From positions 1 to 13,187 of the forward strand of contig DAINMX010000192.1 in the NCBI GenBank assembly GCA_036736205.1: a stretch of DNA of 13,187 nt, given 5' to 3'. Shown in pieces: positions 6,726 through 13,187 of the stretch. The translations under genes and the position numbers were made by a program. The notes beneath the pieces were generated by a model. The model made no database searches. It was not told where the DNA came from and saw only the letters and a list, made by a program, of their open reading frames with translations. This DNA is from XYA12-FULL-58-9 sp001798605 (GTDB lineage Bacteria > Myxococcota > XYA12-FULL-58-9). Position 1 is the first letter of the stretch, and each line of letters starts with the position of its first letter.

Positions 6726-7931
6726 ATGCCGATTTTCCTCTGGGAAGCGAAGACACGTTCTGGTGAGACGAAGAGCGGCGAGATGGATGTTGCCAGTGCT
6801 GAGATCGTCAACCAACGACTTCGCGCACAGAATATGCAAGTGGGCAAGGTCAAAAAGAAGCCCATGGATCTCAATATTCGTATGCCGGGCTCGACTGGGA
6901 TCACAAGTAAGGACCTCGTTGTATTCACCCGCCAGTTCGCCACCATGATTGATGCTGGCTTGCCCTTGGTGCAGTGTCTGGAAATTCTCGGGACTGGGGC
7001 TGAGAATCCCGAGCTTCGCAAGGTGTTGTTGGATGTCAGGTCAGGAGTCGAATCAGGAGGAACTCTCGCGGAGTCCCTGGGCAAGCACCCCAAGGTTTTT
7101 GACCGACTCTTCGTCAATCTCGTTGCCGCCGGCGAGGCCGGTGGCGTCTTGGACACAGTTCTCAACCGCCTGGCGCAATACATCGACAAGAGCATGAAGC
7201 TCGTCAAACAAGTCAAGAGCGCCATGGTCTATCCGGTGCTTGTATTGGTGGTGTCGTTTATCGTCACCATCGTCCTGTTGGTCTTCGTCATTCCTGTGTT
7301 CCAGAAGATGTTCCAGGATTTTGGTAGTGCGTTGCCTGCACCAACCCAGTTGGTCGTTGATCTCAGTGAGTTCACCAGAGCCAACATTGTTTGGCTCGTG
7401 CTCATCGTTGTGGGAGTCGTGGTCGGCATATCGACGGCTTTGAAGAATCCAAAGGGAAAACGACTCTTCGACAAAGGCATTCTTTACGCTCCCATTATTG
7501 GACCCTTGGTCCAGAAGGTCGCGGTCGCCAAGTTCACTCGCACCTTTGGTACGATGCTGCAATCTGGCGTGCCGATCCTGGAGGCGTTGGAGATCGTGGC
7601 GAAGACCGCAGGCAACGCTGTTGTGGAAGAGGGACTGCGCCATGTCAAAGCGCAGATCTCAGAGGGCAAGACGATGGCCCAGCCGTTGTCTGAGATACCG
7701 GTGTTCCCGGCCATGGTTGTGCAGATGATCTCGGTGGGGGAGCAGAGTGGTGCCTTGGACACTATGCTCACGAAGATTGCTGATTTCTATGATGATGAGG
7801 TCGACAGCGCCGTGGGCACGATGATGGGTATGCTCGAACCATTGATCATGGCATTTCTTGCGGTTGTCCTCGGGGGACTCGTGATCGCGATGTACCTGCC
7901 CGTCTTCAGTATGGCTGGCTCGGTGCAATGA
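6726..7931 (+). CDS. pilC: Type IV pilus inner-membrane platform protein PilC
   Basis: This 401-residue GspF/PilC-family integral membrane protein is the inner-membrane platform that PilB and PilT act on. Two T2SF cytoplasmic domains occupy about residues 66-165 and 270-365, each with its conserved glycine turn (GEAGG 136-140, GEQSG 338-342). Three hydrophobic segments are visible, at about 168-190, 220-237 and 370-392, which is the usual topology. The start MPIFLWEAKTRSGE is typical of PilC, which often opens with a Phe/Tyr-x-Trp/Tyr-x-Ala strand. The gene lies 53 bp after pilT and 85 bp before pilS. Its length matches the family and no key region is missing. A type II secretion GspF is the alternative, disfavoured by the neighbours. 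Confidence 0.95.
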   Translation: MPIFLWEAKTRSGETKSGEMDVASAEIVNQRLRAQNMQVGKVKKKPMDLNIRMPGSTGITSKDLVVFTRQFATMIDAGLPLVQCLEILGTGAENPELRKVLLDVRSGVESGGTLAESLGKHPKVFDRLFVNLVAAGEAGGVLDTVLNRLAQYIDKSMKLVKQVKSAMVYPVLVLVVSFIVTIVLLVFVIPVFQKMFQDFGSALPAPTQLVVDLSEFTRANIVWLVLIVVGVVVGISTALKNPKGKRLFDKGILYAPIIGPLVQKVAVAKFTRTFGTMLQSGVPILEALEIVAKTAGNAVVEEGLRHVKAQISEGKTMAQPLSEIPVFPAMVVQMISVGEQSGALDTMLTKIADFYDDEVDSAVGTMMGMLEPLIMAFLAVVLGGLVIAMYLPVFSMAGSVQ

Positions 7932-8016
7932 CGTCCACCGATTCCTTCTCGACTCGTTGCCATAGCTTGGTCCCGTTCTCTGGGGTTTGTGGCCAAGCAC
8001 AGGGGCCTCGTTGCAG

Positions 8017-9636
8017 ATGAGGACGACCACAGTCGCCGGGCTGGAACGGCGGTTAGCTTGGCTTCTCGTCTTTCGTGCGGTCATTGCCACGTGTATTTTG
8101 GTTGTGACTATTGTTGCCGACGTAGCCAATTGGCAACTGCGCTTGATGTCGGTGGTGTTGTACGGCGTCGTCATCGGCAGCTACCTGTTCGTATTTGGCC
8201 TCGGACTTCTGCTCAGAACATCCATATCGAGAACCATCATCAGCACCGTTCATCTTACGACCACGGTCATGGCGGCCCTCATGGTTGTTCAAGCCACCGG
8301 CGGCGTCGTCAGTGGGTTTTCATTCTTGTATCTCTTGGCGATCTTGGATGGCACCATCATCGGTGGGAGGACCGTGGCGCTCATTGTTGCAACGGTCTCG
8401 AGCCTTTCGTTCGGTGGACAACTGGTGCTGCAATTGTACGGTGTGTTCAACGCAGGCCTTCCCGAGTTGCCAGTCCCCGACAGGTTCATCGTCGCAGTCC
8501 TGTCCCATATGGCGGCCTTCTATCTCGTAGCCATTTTGGGGGGGCAGTTGGCCCAGATGCTGGAGTCGGCACGCGCGGCGGCCTCCACCGCTCAGATTGA
8601 TTTGCATCGCGTTGAGGCGTTTCAAGCGGCGGTGTTGGCATCGCTTCCCGTCGGTGTGTTGACCGCGGGGCCCAAGCGTATGGTGCAGACAGTCAATCAA
8701 GCCGCCAGAAGAATCCTCGAGGTCGATGAGAACGCCCTCATTGGGCAACCACTTCCAGAGGAGCTTGCCGCCATCCTTGATGAGAACGCGACGCTCACCG
8801 AGGTGTCCGTGATGGTTCGCGGCCAGGCCAAGCATTTGTCGGTGAGCAGGTCGACAACTCGCTATCCGCTGGCCCAGGGTCGGGCCAGCTCCCAGTTGCT
8901 TGAGGTTTTGGTCTTCGAAGACCGTACGGAGCTCGAGCGGCTCAAGGATGAGCTGCGTGCCAACGAGAAGCTTGCTTCTTTGGGAGAGCTTGCGGCCGCA
9001 ATCGCGCACGAATTGCGCAACCCGCTTGCCGCGATTTCCGGATCGGTGGAGCTTTTGGGTGGTGTCGCCGCCGACAGTGAGGAGCATGCCAAACTCGAGG
9101 CCATAGTCCTGCGCGAGATTGAACGGCTCAACAAGCTCGTCAATGATTTTCTTGCCTATGCGCGTCCGTCGCCGCTGGTGCGGGTGCAAACTGACATAGC
9201 GACCCTGATTCGAGATGTTTGTGCTGTGGCCGGGCAGGACAAAGCAGGTGCGGCGCATAGCATCGAGCTCAATCTGCCCGCCTCCTTGGTCGGTCGTGTC
9301 GATTCAAGCCAACTGCGGCAAGTCTTGTGGAATCTCCTGCACAATGCTCGGCAGGCGTCGCCGGCATATGCGCCCATTTGTGTTAGTCTTGAGCAATGCT
9401 CCAATGAGAGGGCAGCTTTGATCGTCGTGAGAGATTGGGGCCAGGGTGTTGATCCCGAGATGCGAGCGCACCTGTTTGAACCGTTTGTGACCACCAAGCG
9501 CGGCGGAACCGGAATGGGATTGGCTGTCGTCAAGAACATTGTTCGTGCGCACGGAGGAGAGGTGAATCTGGCATCAGCACAAGGGGGCGGGACCGAAGCA
9601 CGTGTGAAGTTGCCCTTGGGGGCGGAGGTGGAGTAG
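8017..9636 (+). CDS. pilS: Membrane sensor histidine kinase PilS
   Basis: This 539-residue kinase (from the ATG at 8017) phosphorylates PilR; in Pseudomonas PilS senses the membrane pool of pilin. About six hydrophobic segments fill residues 14-178, as expected for PilS. A PAS-like region covers about 200-300. The dimerisation domain has the H-box AIAHELRNPLAAI with phospho-acceptor H331. The ATPase domain has the N-box NLLHNARQ (439-446), D473 in the G1 box RDWGQG, the F-box FEPFVTTKRGG, and the G2 box GTGMGLAVVK. All catalytic parts are present. The reading frame extends upstream to a TTG at 7987, and a TTG at 8011 with AGGGG (8001-8005) 5 bases before it is a possible alternative start. 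The stop codon directly abuts the pilR ATG, so the two are surely co-transcribed and likely translationally coupled. Confidence 0.92.
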   Translation: MRTTTVAGLERRLAWLLVFRAVIATCILVVTIVADVANWQLRLMSVVLYGVVIGSYLFVFGLGLLLRTSISRTIISTVHLTTTVMAALMVVQATGGVVSGFSFLYLLAILDGTIIGGRTVALIVATVSSLSFGGQLVLQLYGVFNAGLPELPVPDRFIVAVLSHMAAFYLVAILGGQLAQMLESARAAASTAQIDLHRVEAFQAAVLASLPVGVLTAGPKRMVQTVNQAARRILEVDENALIGQPLPEELAAILDENATLTEVSVMVRGQAKHLSVSRSTTRYPLAQGRASSQLLEVLVFEDRTELERLKDELRANEKLASLGELAAAIAHELRNPLAAISGSVELLGGVAADSEEHAKLEAIVLREIERLNKLVNDFLAYARPSPLVRVQTDIATLIRDVCAVAGQDKAGAAHSIELNLPASLVGRVDSSQLRQVLWNLLHNARQASPAYAPICVSLEQCSNERAALIVVRDWGQGVDPEMRAHLFEPFVTTKRGGTGMGLAVVKNIVRAHGGEVNLASAQGGGTEARVKLPLGAEVE

Positions 9637-11070
9637 ATGACCGCGCGGATCCTAGTTGTCGATGACGAACGGTCCATGCGGGAGTTTCTCCAAATCCTCT
9701 TGGAGCAAGAGGGGTACCAGGTGGTCACCGCAGACAGCGTGACCCACGCTCTCTCTGAGTGCACCACCGCTCTACCGGACCTCATCTTTGCTGATCTCAA
9801 ACTTCCAGACGGCTCTGGTATGGACGTGCTCTCCTGGGCATGCGAGCACGCGCCAGATACGCAGGTGATCATGATGACCGCATTCGCAACCACTGAGAAT
9901 GCCGTGGCGGCGATGCGCATGGGAGCCTACGACTATCAAATGAAGCCGTTCAAAGTGGATGAAATCCGCGAGCTTGCGCACAAGGCGCTCGAGAAGAACG
10001 TGTTGCTGCGGGAGAACCGCGATTTGAAGGCACAACTGCGCAGCCATTCGGGCTTGTCGCGGATTGTCGGACGCAGCCCAAAGATGCGCGAGGTTATCGA
10101 GCTCATCGAGAAGGTCGCGCAGACGAAGACCAACGTATTGATCGACGGGGAAAGTGGCACCGGCAAAGAGCTCGTTGCCCGCGCCATACACGAGGCGAGC
10201 GATCGTCGCGGCAACGCCTTTGTCGCGGTCAACTGTGGTGCCATCCCTGAACAATTGATCGAGAGCGAGTTGTTTGGCCACGCCGCAGGCGCTTTTACGG
10301 GAGCCAATCGGCGTCGGGCGGGGTTGTTCAAGTCCGCAGATGGCGGAACGCTGCTCCTCGATGAGGTCGGGGAGTTGCCGACGACCATGCAGGTCAAGCT
10401 CTTGCGAGCGTTGGAAGAGAGAGCCATTCGACCCGTTGGCGAAGAGGTCGAGTTGCCGATCGATGTTCGCATTATCGCGTCGACCAATCGCGATTTGCAT
10501 GCCATGGTCAACGAAGGGCGGTTTCGCGAGGACCTGTTCTACCGCCTCAATGTGGTGCGCATTCGAGTTCCTCCTCTGCGAGAGAGAACCGAAGACATTC
10601 CAATGTTGGCGCGGGCATTCGTCATCAAGCATGGACAGGGGCACGGGTCTAAGGTTGTGGGAATCGACGGTAAAACCATCCGCGCACTGATCGACTACGG
10701 GTTTCCCGGGAATGTGCGCGAGCTCGAAAACACGATTGAGCGGGCTTTGGCGTTGGCGAGCGGTACGACCATTGGGCTGTCGGATCTGCCACCAGAAATT
10801 CGAGGTAGCTCCGAGTCCTCGATCTCGAGCATTCTCGAGTTCCCCGAGGGCGGGATCGACCTCGAGGAGGCTCTCAATGCCATCGAGATGCGATTCATTC
10901 GTCAAGCCATGGAGCATAGCGGTGGTGTCAAAAAGCGGGCAGCGGAGCTTCTCAAGCTTTCTTTTCGTTCATTGCGATACCGAATGGAGAAGCTGCACAT
11001 GGATGGGGATCTCGCAAAGTCGCAAATGGATGGGCAAATGGATGGGGACGATGAGCCGGGCGAACAGTGA
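9637..11070 (+). CDS. pilR: Sigma-54-dependent response regulator PilR
   Basis: The 477-residue product is an NtrC-type activator that opens sigma-54 promoters, classically that of pilA. The receiver domain has acidic residues D9/D10, phospho-acceptor D53 (FADLKLPDGSG) and K103. The central AAA+ domain runs from about 143 to 364. It has Walker A GESGTGKE (171-178), an intact sigma-54-contacting GAFTGA loop (218-223), Walker B LLLDEVGE (D242, E243) and the FREDLFYRLNVVRI segment. A Fis-type helix-turn-helix (about 429-453, GGVKKRAAELLK..) binds DNA. A 24-residue acidic tail with repeated Met-Asp-Gly follows. GGAGGT (9624-9629) sits 7 bases before the ATG, and pilS ends at the base before it. 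The name PilR rather than a generic NtrC homologue rests on the pil context. Confidence 0.93.
   Translation: MTARILVVDDERSMREFLQILLEQEGYQVVTADSVTHALSECTTALPDLIFADLKLPDGSGMDVLSWACEHAPDTQVIMMTAFATTENAVAAMRMGAYDYQMKPFKVDEIRELAHKALEKNVLLRENRDLKAQLRSHSGLSRIVGRSPKMREVIELIEKVAQTKTNVLIDGESGTGKELVARAIHEASDRRGNAFVAVNCGAIPEQLIESELFGHAAGAFTGANRRRAGLFKSADGGTLLLDEVGELPTTMQVKLLRALEERAIRPVGEEVELPIDVRIIASTNRDLHAMVNEGRFREDLFYRLNVVRIRVPPLRERTEDIPMLARAFVIKHGQGHGSKVVGIDGKTIRALIDYGFPGNVRELENTIERALALASGTTIGLSDLPPEIRGSSESSISSILEFPEGGIDLEEALNAIEMRFIRQAMEHSGGVKKRAAELLKLSFRSLRYRMEKLHMDGDLAKSQMDGQMDGDDEPGEQ
11023..11046 (+). repeat. 12-bp tandem repeat in the pilR 3' end
   Basis: CAAATGGATGGG occurs twice head to tail (11023-11034 and 11035-11046), encoding Q-M-D-G twice. 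A third, near-identical copy (CACATGGATGGG) lies at 10996-11007. They code for the acidic tail after the PilR DNA-binding helices and likely arose by slippage. Confidence 0.75.
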
Positions 11071-11168
11071 CCCCGTGTCGACCTGACCGCTGATGAAGGA
11101 CGCAGGTTATTGGGCTCGAGCGGTGTCCTATCCAGCACATCTCGCCGACTATTGGCTCTGGTCTTTTG

Positions 11169-11184
11169 GTAACTGCCGAGTTAC
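11169..11184. repeat. Inverted repeat upstream of the aminotransferase
   Basis: GTAACT and AGTTAC pair perfectly around GCCG. This is compatible with a small RNA hairpin or an operator half-site pair. It lies 38 bases before the ATG. Confidence 0.4.
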
Positions 11185-11212
11185 ACCGAAGGCGGTTCGA
11201 CAGACACCCGAC

Positions 11213-11217
11213 GGAGG
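11213..11217 (+). promoter_or_regulatory. Ribosome binding site fixing the aminotransferase start
   Basis: GGAGG lies 5 bases before the ATG at 11223. The reading frame runs back to 11166, but this site and the non-conserved character of the extra 19 residues favour 11223. Confidence 0.7.
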
Positions 11218-11222
11218 ATGAT

Positions 11223-12398
11223 ATGGCCGTGGCCATCTCGATTGCCGAAGCGATGACTCAGGCCTCGTGGATTCGCAGGATGTTCGAGCGTGGCACCGAG
11301 CTCAAGGCGAAATTCGGGGCCGAGAACGTGTTCGATTTGTCCTTGGGCAATCCCTTTCTCGAGCCGCCATCGCAGTACTTCGACGTCTTGCGCGAGCTCT
11401 CCGAGCGCAGGCACGAAGGTTTGCATCGCTATATGGCAAACGCCGGTTTTCCCGCAGTCCGTGATGCCATTGCCAAGAAGCTAAACGACAACGGGACGTT
11501 CCCAGGGCTCACCGGTGATGGCGTCATCATGAGTGTGGGGGCAGGCGGCGGCCTCAACGTTGCCCTCAAGACCATTCTCAATCCAGGTGAGGAGGTCATC
11601 GTCCTATCGCCACACTTTGTCGAATACGAATTCTACATCCGCAATCACGGTGGCGTGCCAGTGCCGGTCGAGACAGACGAAAATTTTGACATTGATGTCG
11701 AGACGCTCGCCCGCGGCATCACACCGAAGACCAAGGGGATCATTGTCAACTCCCCCAACAATCCGACCGGTCGATTGTATCCGCGGGCATCCGTCGCCGC
11801 GATGGTGAGCCTTGTGCGGGAACGGGAGAGAGAGTACGGCCATCCAATCTACGTGCTCGCCGATGAGCCCTATCGCGAGTTGGTTTATGTCGATGACATC
11901 GCGCCGTCGGCAGCTTCTCTACACGACAACGGTTTGCTCATCTATTCGTGGTCGAAGTCGTTGTCTATTCCTGGAGAGCGTATCGGTTATATTGCGATTA
12001 ACCCGCGCATCGACGACCCGATGGTTTTTTCCAGCGGCCTGACCTTCTCCACTCGAACTCTCGGCTTTGTCAACGCCCCGGCGACATCGCAGCTTGCGGT
12101 GTTGCGATTGCTCGACGTGACCATCGACATCGGTTGGTACAAACAACGGCGCGATCGATTTCTCGAGGGTCTGAGGCAGGCGGGCTATGATGTCGTCACC
12201 CCAGAGGGCACGTTCTACATCTTCCCGCGTTGTCCAATTCCTGACGATGTGGCCTTTGTTAACCGCGCCATCGAAGAAAAGGTGCTGCTGGTGCCTGGCA
12301 GTGGCTTTGGTCGCAAAGGGTATTTTCGCATCAGCTATTGTGTGGATGACGCGACAACAGAAGGGGCGATTGCGGCATTGCGTCGGGTTGTGGCCTGA
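11223..12398 (+). CDS. PLP-dependent class I/II aminotransferase
   Basis: This 391-residue fold-type-I aminotransferase transfers an amino group between an amino acid and a 2-oxoacid using pyridoxal phosphate. The cofactor site is complete: NSPNNPTG (176-183), D214 and Y217 in LADEPYRE, and the Schiff-base lysine K245 in YSWSKSLSIPGERIGY. R369 in GYFRISYC is placed to bind the substrate carboxylate. The N-terminus includes FDLSLGNPFLEPP and the Gly-rich MSVGAGGGLNVAL turn, common in aspartate/aromatic-type enzymes. The substrate cannot be read from sequence, so no gene symbol is given. It is cytoplasmic, with no signal. The gene is followed 17 bp later by a glycosyltransferase. Amino-sugar or amino-acid metabolism are both possible, but the enzyme does not look like the DegT/DnrJ sugar aminotransferases. 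Confidence 0.93.
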   Translation: MAVAISIAEAMTQASWIRRMFERGTELKAKFGAENVFDLSLGNPFLEPPSQYFDVLRELSERRHEGLHRYMANAGFPAVRDAIAKKLNDNGTFPGLTGDGVIMSVGAGGGLNVALKTILNPGEEVIVLSPHFVEYEFYIRNHGGVPVPVETDENFDIDVETLARGITPKTKGIIVNSPNNPTGRLYPRASVAAMVSLVREREREYGHPIYVLADEPYRELVYVDDIAPSAASLHDNGLLIYSWSKSLSIPGERIGYIAINPRIDDPMVFSSGLTFSTRTLGFVNAPATSQLAVLRLLDVTIDIGWYKQRRDRFLEGLRQAGYDVVTPEGTFYIFPRCPIPDDVAFVNRAIEEKVLLVPGSGFGRKGYFRISYCVDDATTEGAIAALRRVVA

Positions 12399-12415
12399 GA
12401 ACACTGAGGACACAC

Positions 12416-13187
12416 ATGCCTGCAGGTGATCTCCCAATCGATCTGGTTCATCTGATCACGAAGCTCGAGCTCGGAGGGGCTCAGCTCGCAACACTGTACG
12501 AAATCGAGCATTCACGGGTGGCCACGGGAAGGCGCTATTTGCTTTTCGGTCCGGGGGGTATGTTGGAGAGGGAAGCACGTCAGCTGCCCGGGGTTCGCTG
12601 TGTGGAGGTGCCAGAGCTCGTTCGCGACATCTCACCGATCTTGGACGGTCGCGCTATCGTGCGTGTGGCACGCTTGCTTCGACGTTTGCGGCGTCGGGGC
12701 AGACGTCTCGTGGTTCACACTCACAGCTCCAAAGCGGGCGTTGTCGGGCGATGCGCCGCGTGGATCGCAGGTGCAGATGTGGTCGTGCATTCCATCCACG
12801 GATTTGGCCATCATCCGTGGCAGCCGGCCTTCAAGTATTTGCCGTTGCTCGTGGCTGAACAGGCCACGGCTCACGTGACCCATGGTTTCACCGGCGACAG
12901 TGAAGCAAATTTGCAGCGCGGTCGCGATGAGGCCATCGTTGGATCGATACCGGCTCGGGTGATCCGCTGTGGCATTGACGTCGAGCGATTCGCTACCCCG
13001 AGTCGAAGCGCCCAAGAGGTTCGAGCAGAGCTGAATATCGCTGCCGGCGTGCCGGTGGTGTTGGGGGTTGCCTGCCTCAAACCGCAAAAAGACCCATTGG
13101 CTTTTGTGGAGGTCGCGAAACGCGTCATCAATCAGCGCCCTGACAGTGTCTTTCTCCTCGCGGGCGATGGAGAGCTGCGCGGTGAGG
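12416..13187 (+). CDS. GT4-type glycosyltransferase (partial)
   Basis: The frame opens at the ATG at 12416 and stays open to the right edge, giving 257 residues plus one base, so the C-terminus is missing. It resembles GT-B-fold family 4 (group 1) glycosyltransferases. It starts with a strand and glycine-rich turn, VHLITKLELGGAQ (11-23), where these enzymes often read Gly-Gly-Ala-Glu. VHTHSSKAGVVGRCAA (100-115) is the typical end of the third strand. GIDVERF (186-192) and GVACLKPQKDPLAFVEVA (217-234) open the second Rossmann domain, where the nucleotide sugar binds. The catalytic E-x7-E segment lies past the edge. GAGGA (12406-12410) sits 5 bases before the ATG. A very basic stretch (89-97, RRLRRRGRR) could help membrane association. 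The role is likely surface polysaccharide or glycoprotein synthesis; donor and acceptor are unknown. Confidence 0.87.
   Translation, partial: MPAGDLPIDLVHLITKLELGGAQLATLYEIEHSRVATGRRYLLFGPGGMLEREARQLPGVRCVEVPELVRDISPILDGRAIVRVARLLRRLRRRGRRLVVHTHSSKAGVVGRCAAWIAGADVVVHSIHGFGHHPWQPAFKYLPLLVAEQATAHVTHGFTGDSEANLQRGRDEAIVGSIPARVIRCGIDVERFATPSRSAQEVRAELNIAAGVPVVLGVACLKPQKDPLAFVEVAKRVINQRPDSVFLLAGDGELRGE

Larger units (their letters stand above)
11071..11222 (+). promoter_or_regulatory. Gap between pilR and the aminotransferase gene
   Basis: This 152-base spacer is the longest break downstream of the pil genes, so the aminotransferase may have its own promoter. I find no good sigma-70 or sigma-54 match. 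It contains one clear inverted repeat (11169-11184) and ends in a strong GGAGG. No terminator-like stem with a T-run is visible, so read-through from pilR remains possible. Confidence 0.4.

Noticed and set aside
8320..9258. Minus-strand reading frame of 312 codons opposite pilS
   Set aside because: It is a shadow of the pilS coding frame with no family resemblance and a composition rich in His/Gln/Arg.
9772..10917. Long minus-strand reading frame of 381 codons opposite pilR
   Set aside because: It is antisense to a complete, well-conserved pilR and has no recognisable domain. Long antisense frames are common in GC-rich coding DNA.
11153..11168. Possible sigma-54 promoter before the aminotransferase (TGGCTC then a T-run)
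   Set aside because: The -12 position reads TTTT and lacks the essential GC, so it would not be a PilR target by sequence.
1..13187. Mobile elements, CRISPR arrays, tRNA or rRNA genes
   Set aside because: I saw no transposase, integrase or phage protein, no regularly spaced repeats, and no cloverleaf or rRNA-like stretch.

Overview
This window reads as a chromosomal housekeeping and motility segment from a Gram-negative bacterium with fairly GC-rich DNA. The best guess is a myxobacterial or other former deltaproteobacterial (Myxococcota-like) lineage. The guess rests on the gene order pilB-pilT-pilC-pilS-pilR, which is the order known from Myxococcus, on the intact sigma-54 activator, and on the protein families around it. 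No 16S rRNA or marker phylogeny is available here, so the taxon is an inference.

Layout. Positions 1-1211 carry two minus-strand genes: a small tandem-CDGSH iron-sulfur protein and, downstream of it, a secreted DUF3857-family protein that runs off the left edge. A 132-bp divergent spacer (1212-1343) separates them from the plus-strand genes, which fill the rest of the window without reversal. These are a HEAT-repeat-like protein of unknown function (1344-2114), a 286-bp leader, transcription termination factor rho (2401-3693), and the type IV pilus motor and regulation block. That block consists of pilB (extension ATPase), pilT (retraction ATPase), pilC (inner-membrane platform), pilS (sensor kinase) and pilR (sigma-54-dependent response regulator). 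After pilR come a fold-type-I PLP-dependent aminotransferase and a GT4-type glycosyltransferase cut by the right edge.

How the genes work together. PilB and PilT drive pilus extension and retraction through the PilC platform. PilS and PilR would set transcription of the major pilin from a sigma-54 promoter, but no pilA gene and no convincing sigma-54 promoter occur in the window. The PilB N-terminus carries two 24-residue MshEN-type motifs separated by exactly five residues, the known c-di-GMP-binding signature, so extension is probably under second-messenger control. The aminotransferase and glycosyltransferase follow in the same direction with good ribosome binding sites. They may be transcribed with the pilus genes, but nothing shows a functional link.

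I see no tRNA, rRNA, insertion sequence, phage gene or CRISPR array. The genes are intact apart from the two cut by the window edges. I did not find a clearly novel multi-gene system. The most notable points are the c-di-GMP signature in PilB, repeated tail-like sequence around pilT, several dyad elements in the gaps, and the absence of pilA next to pilSR.
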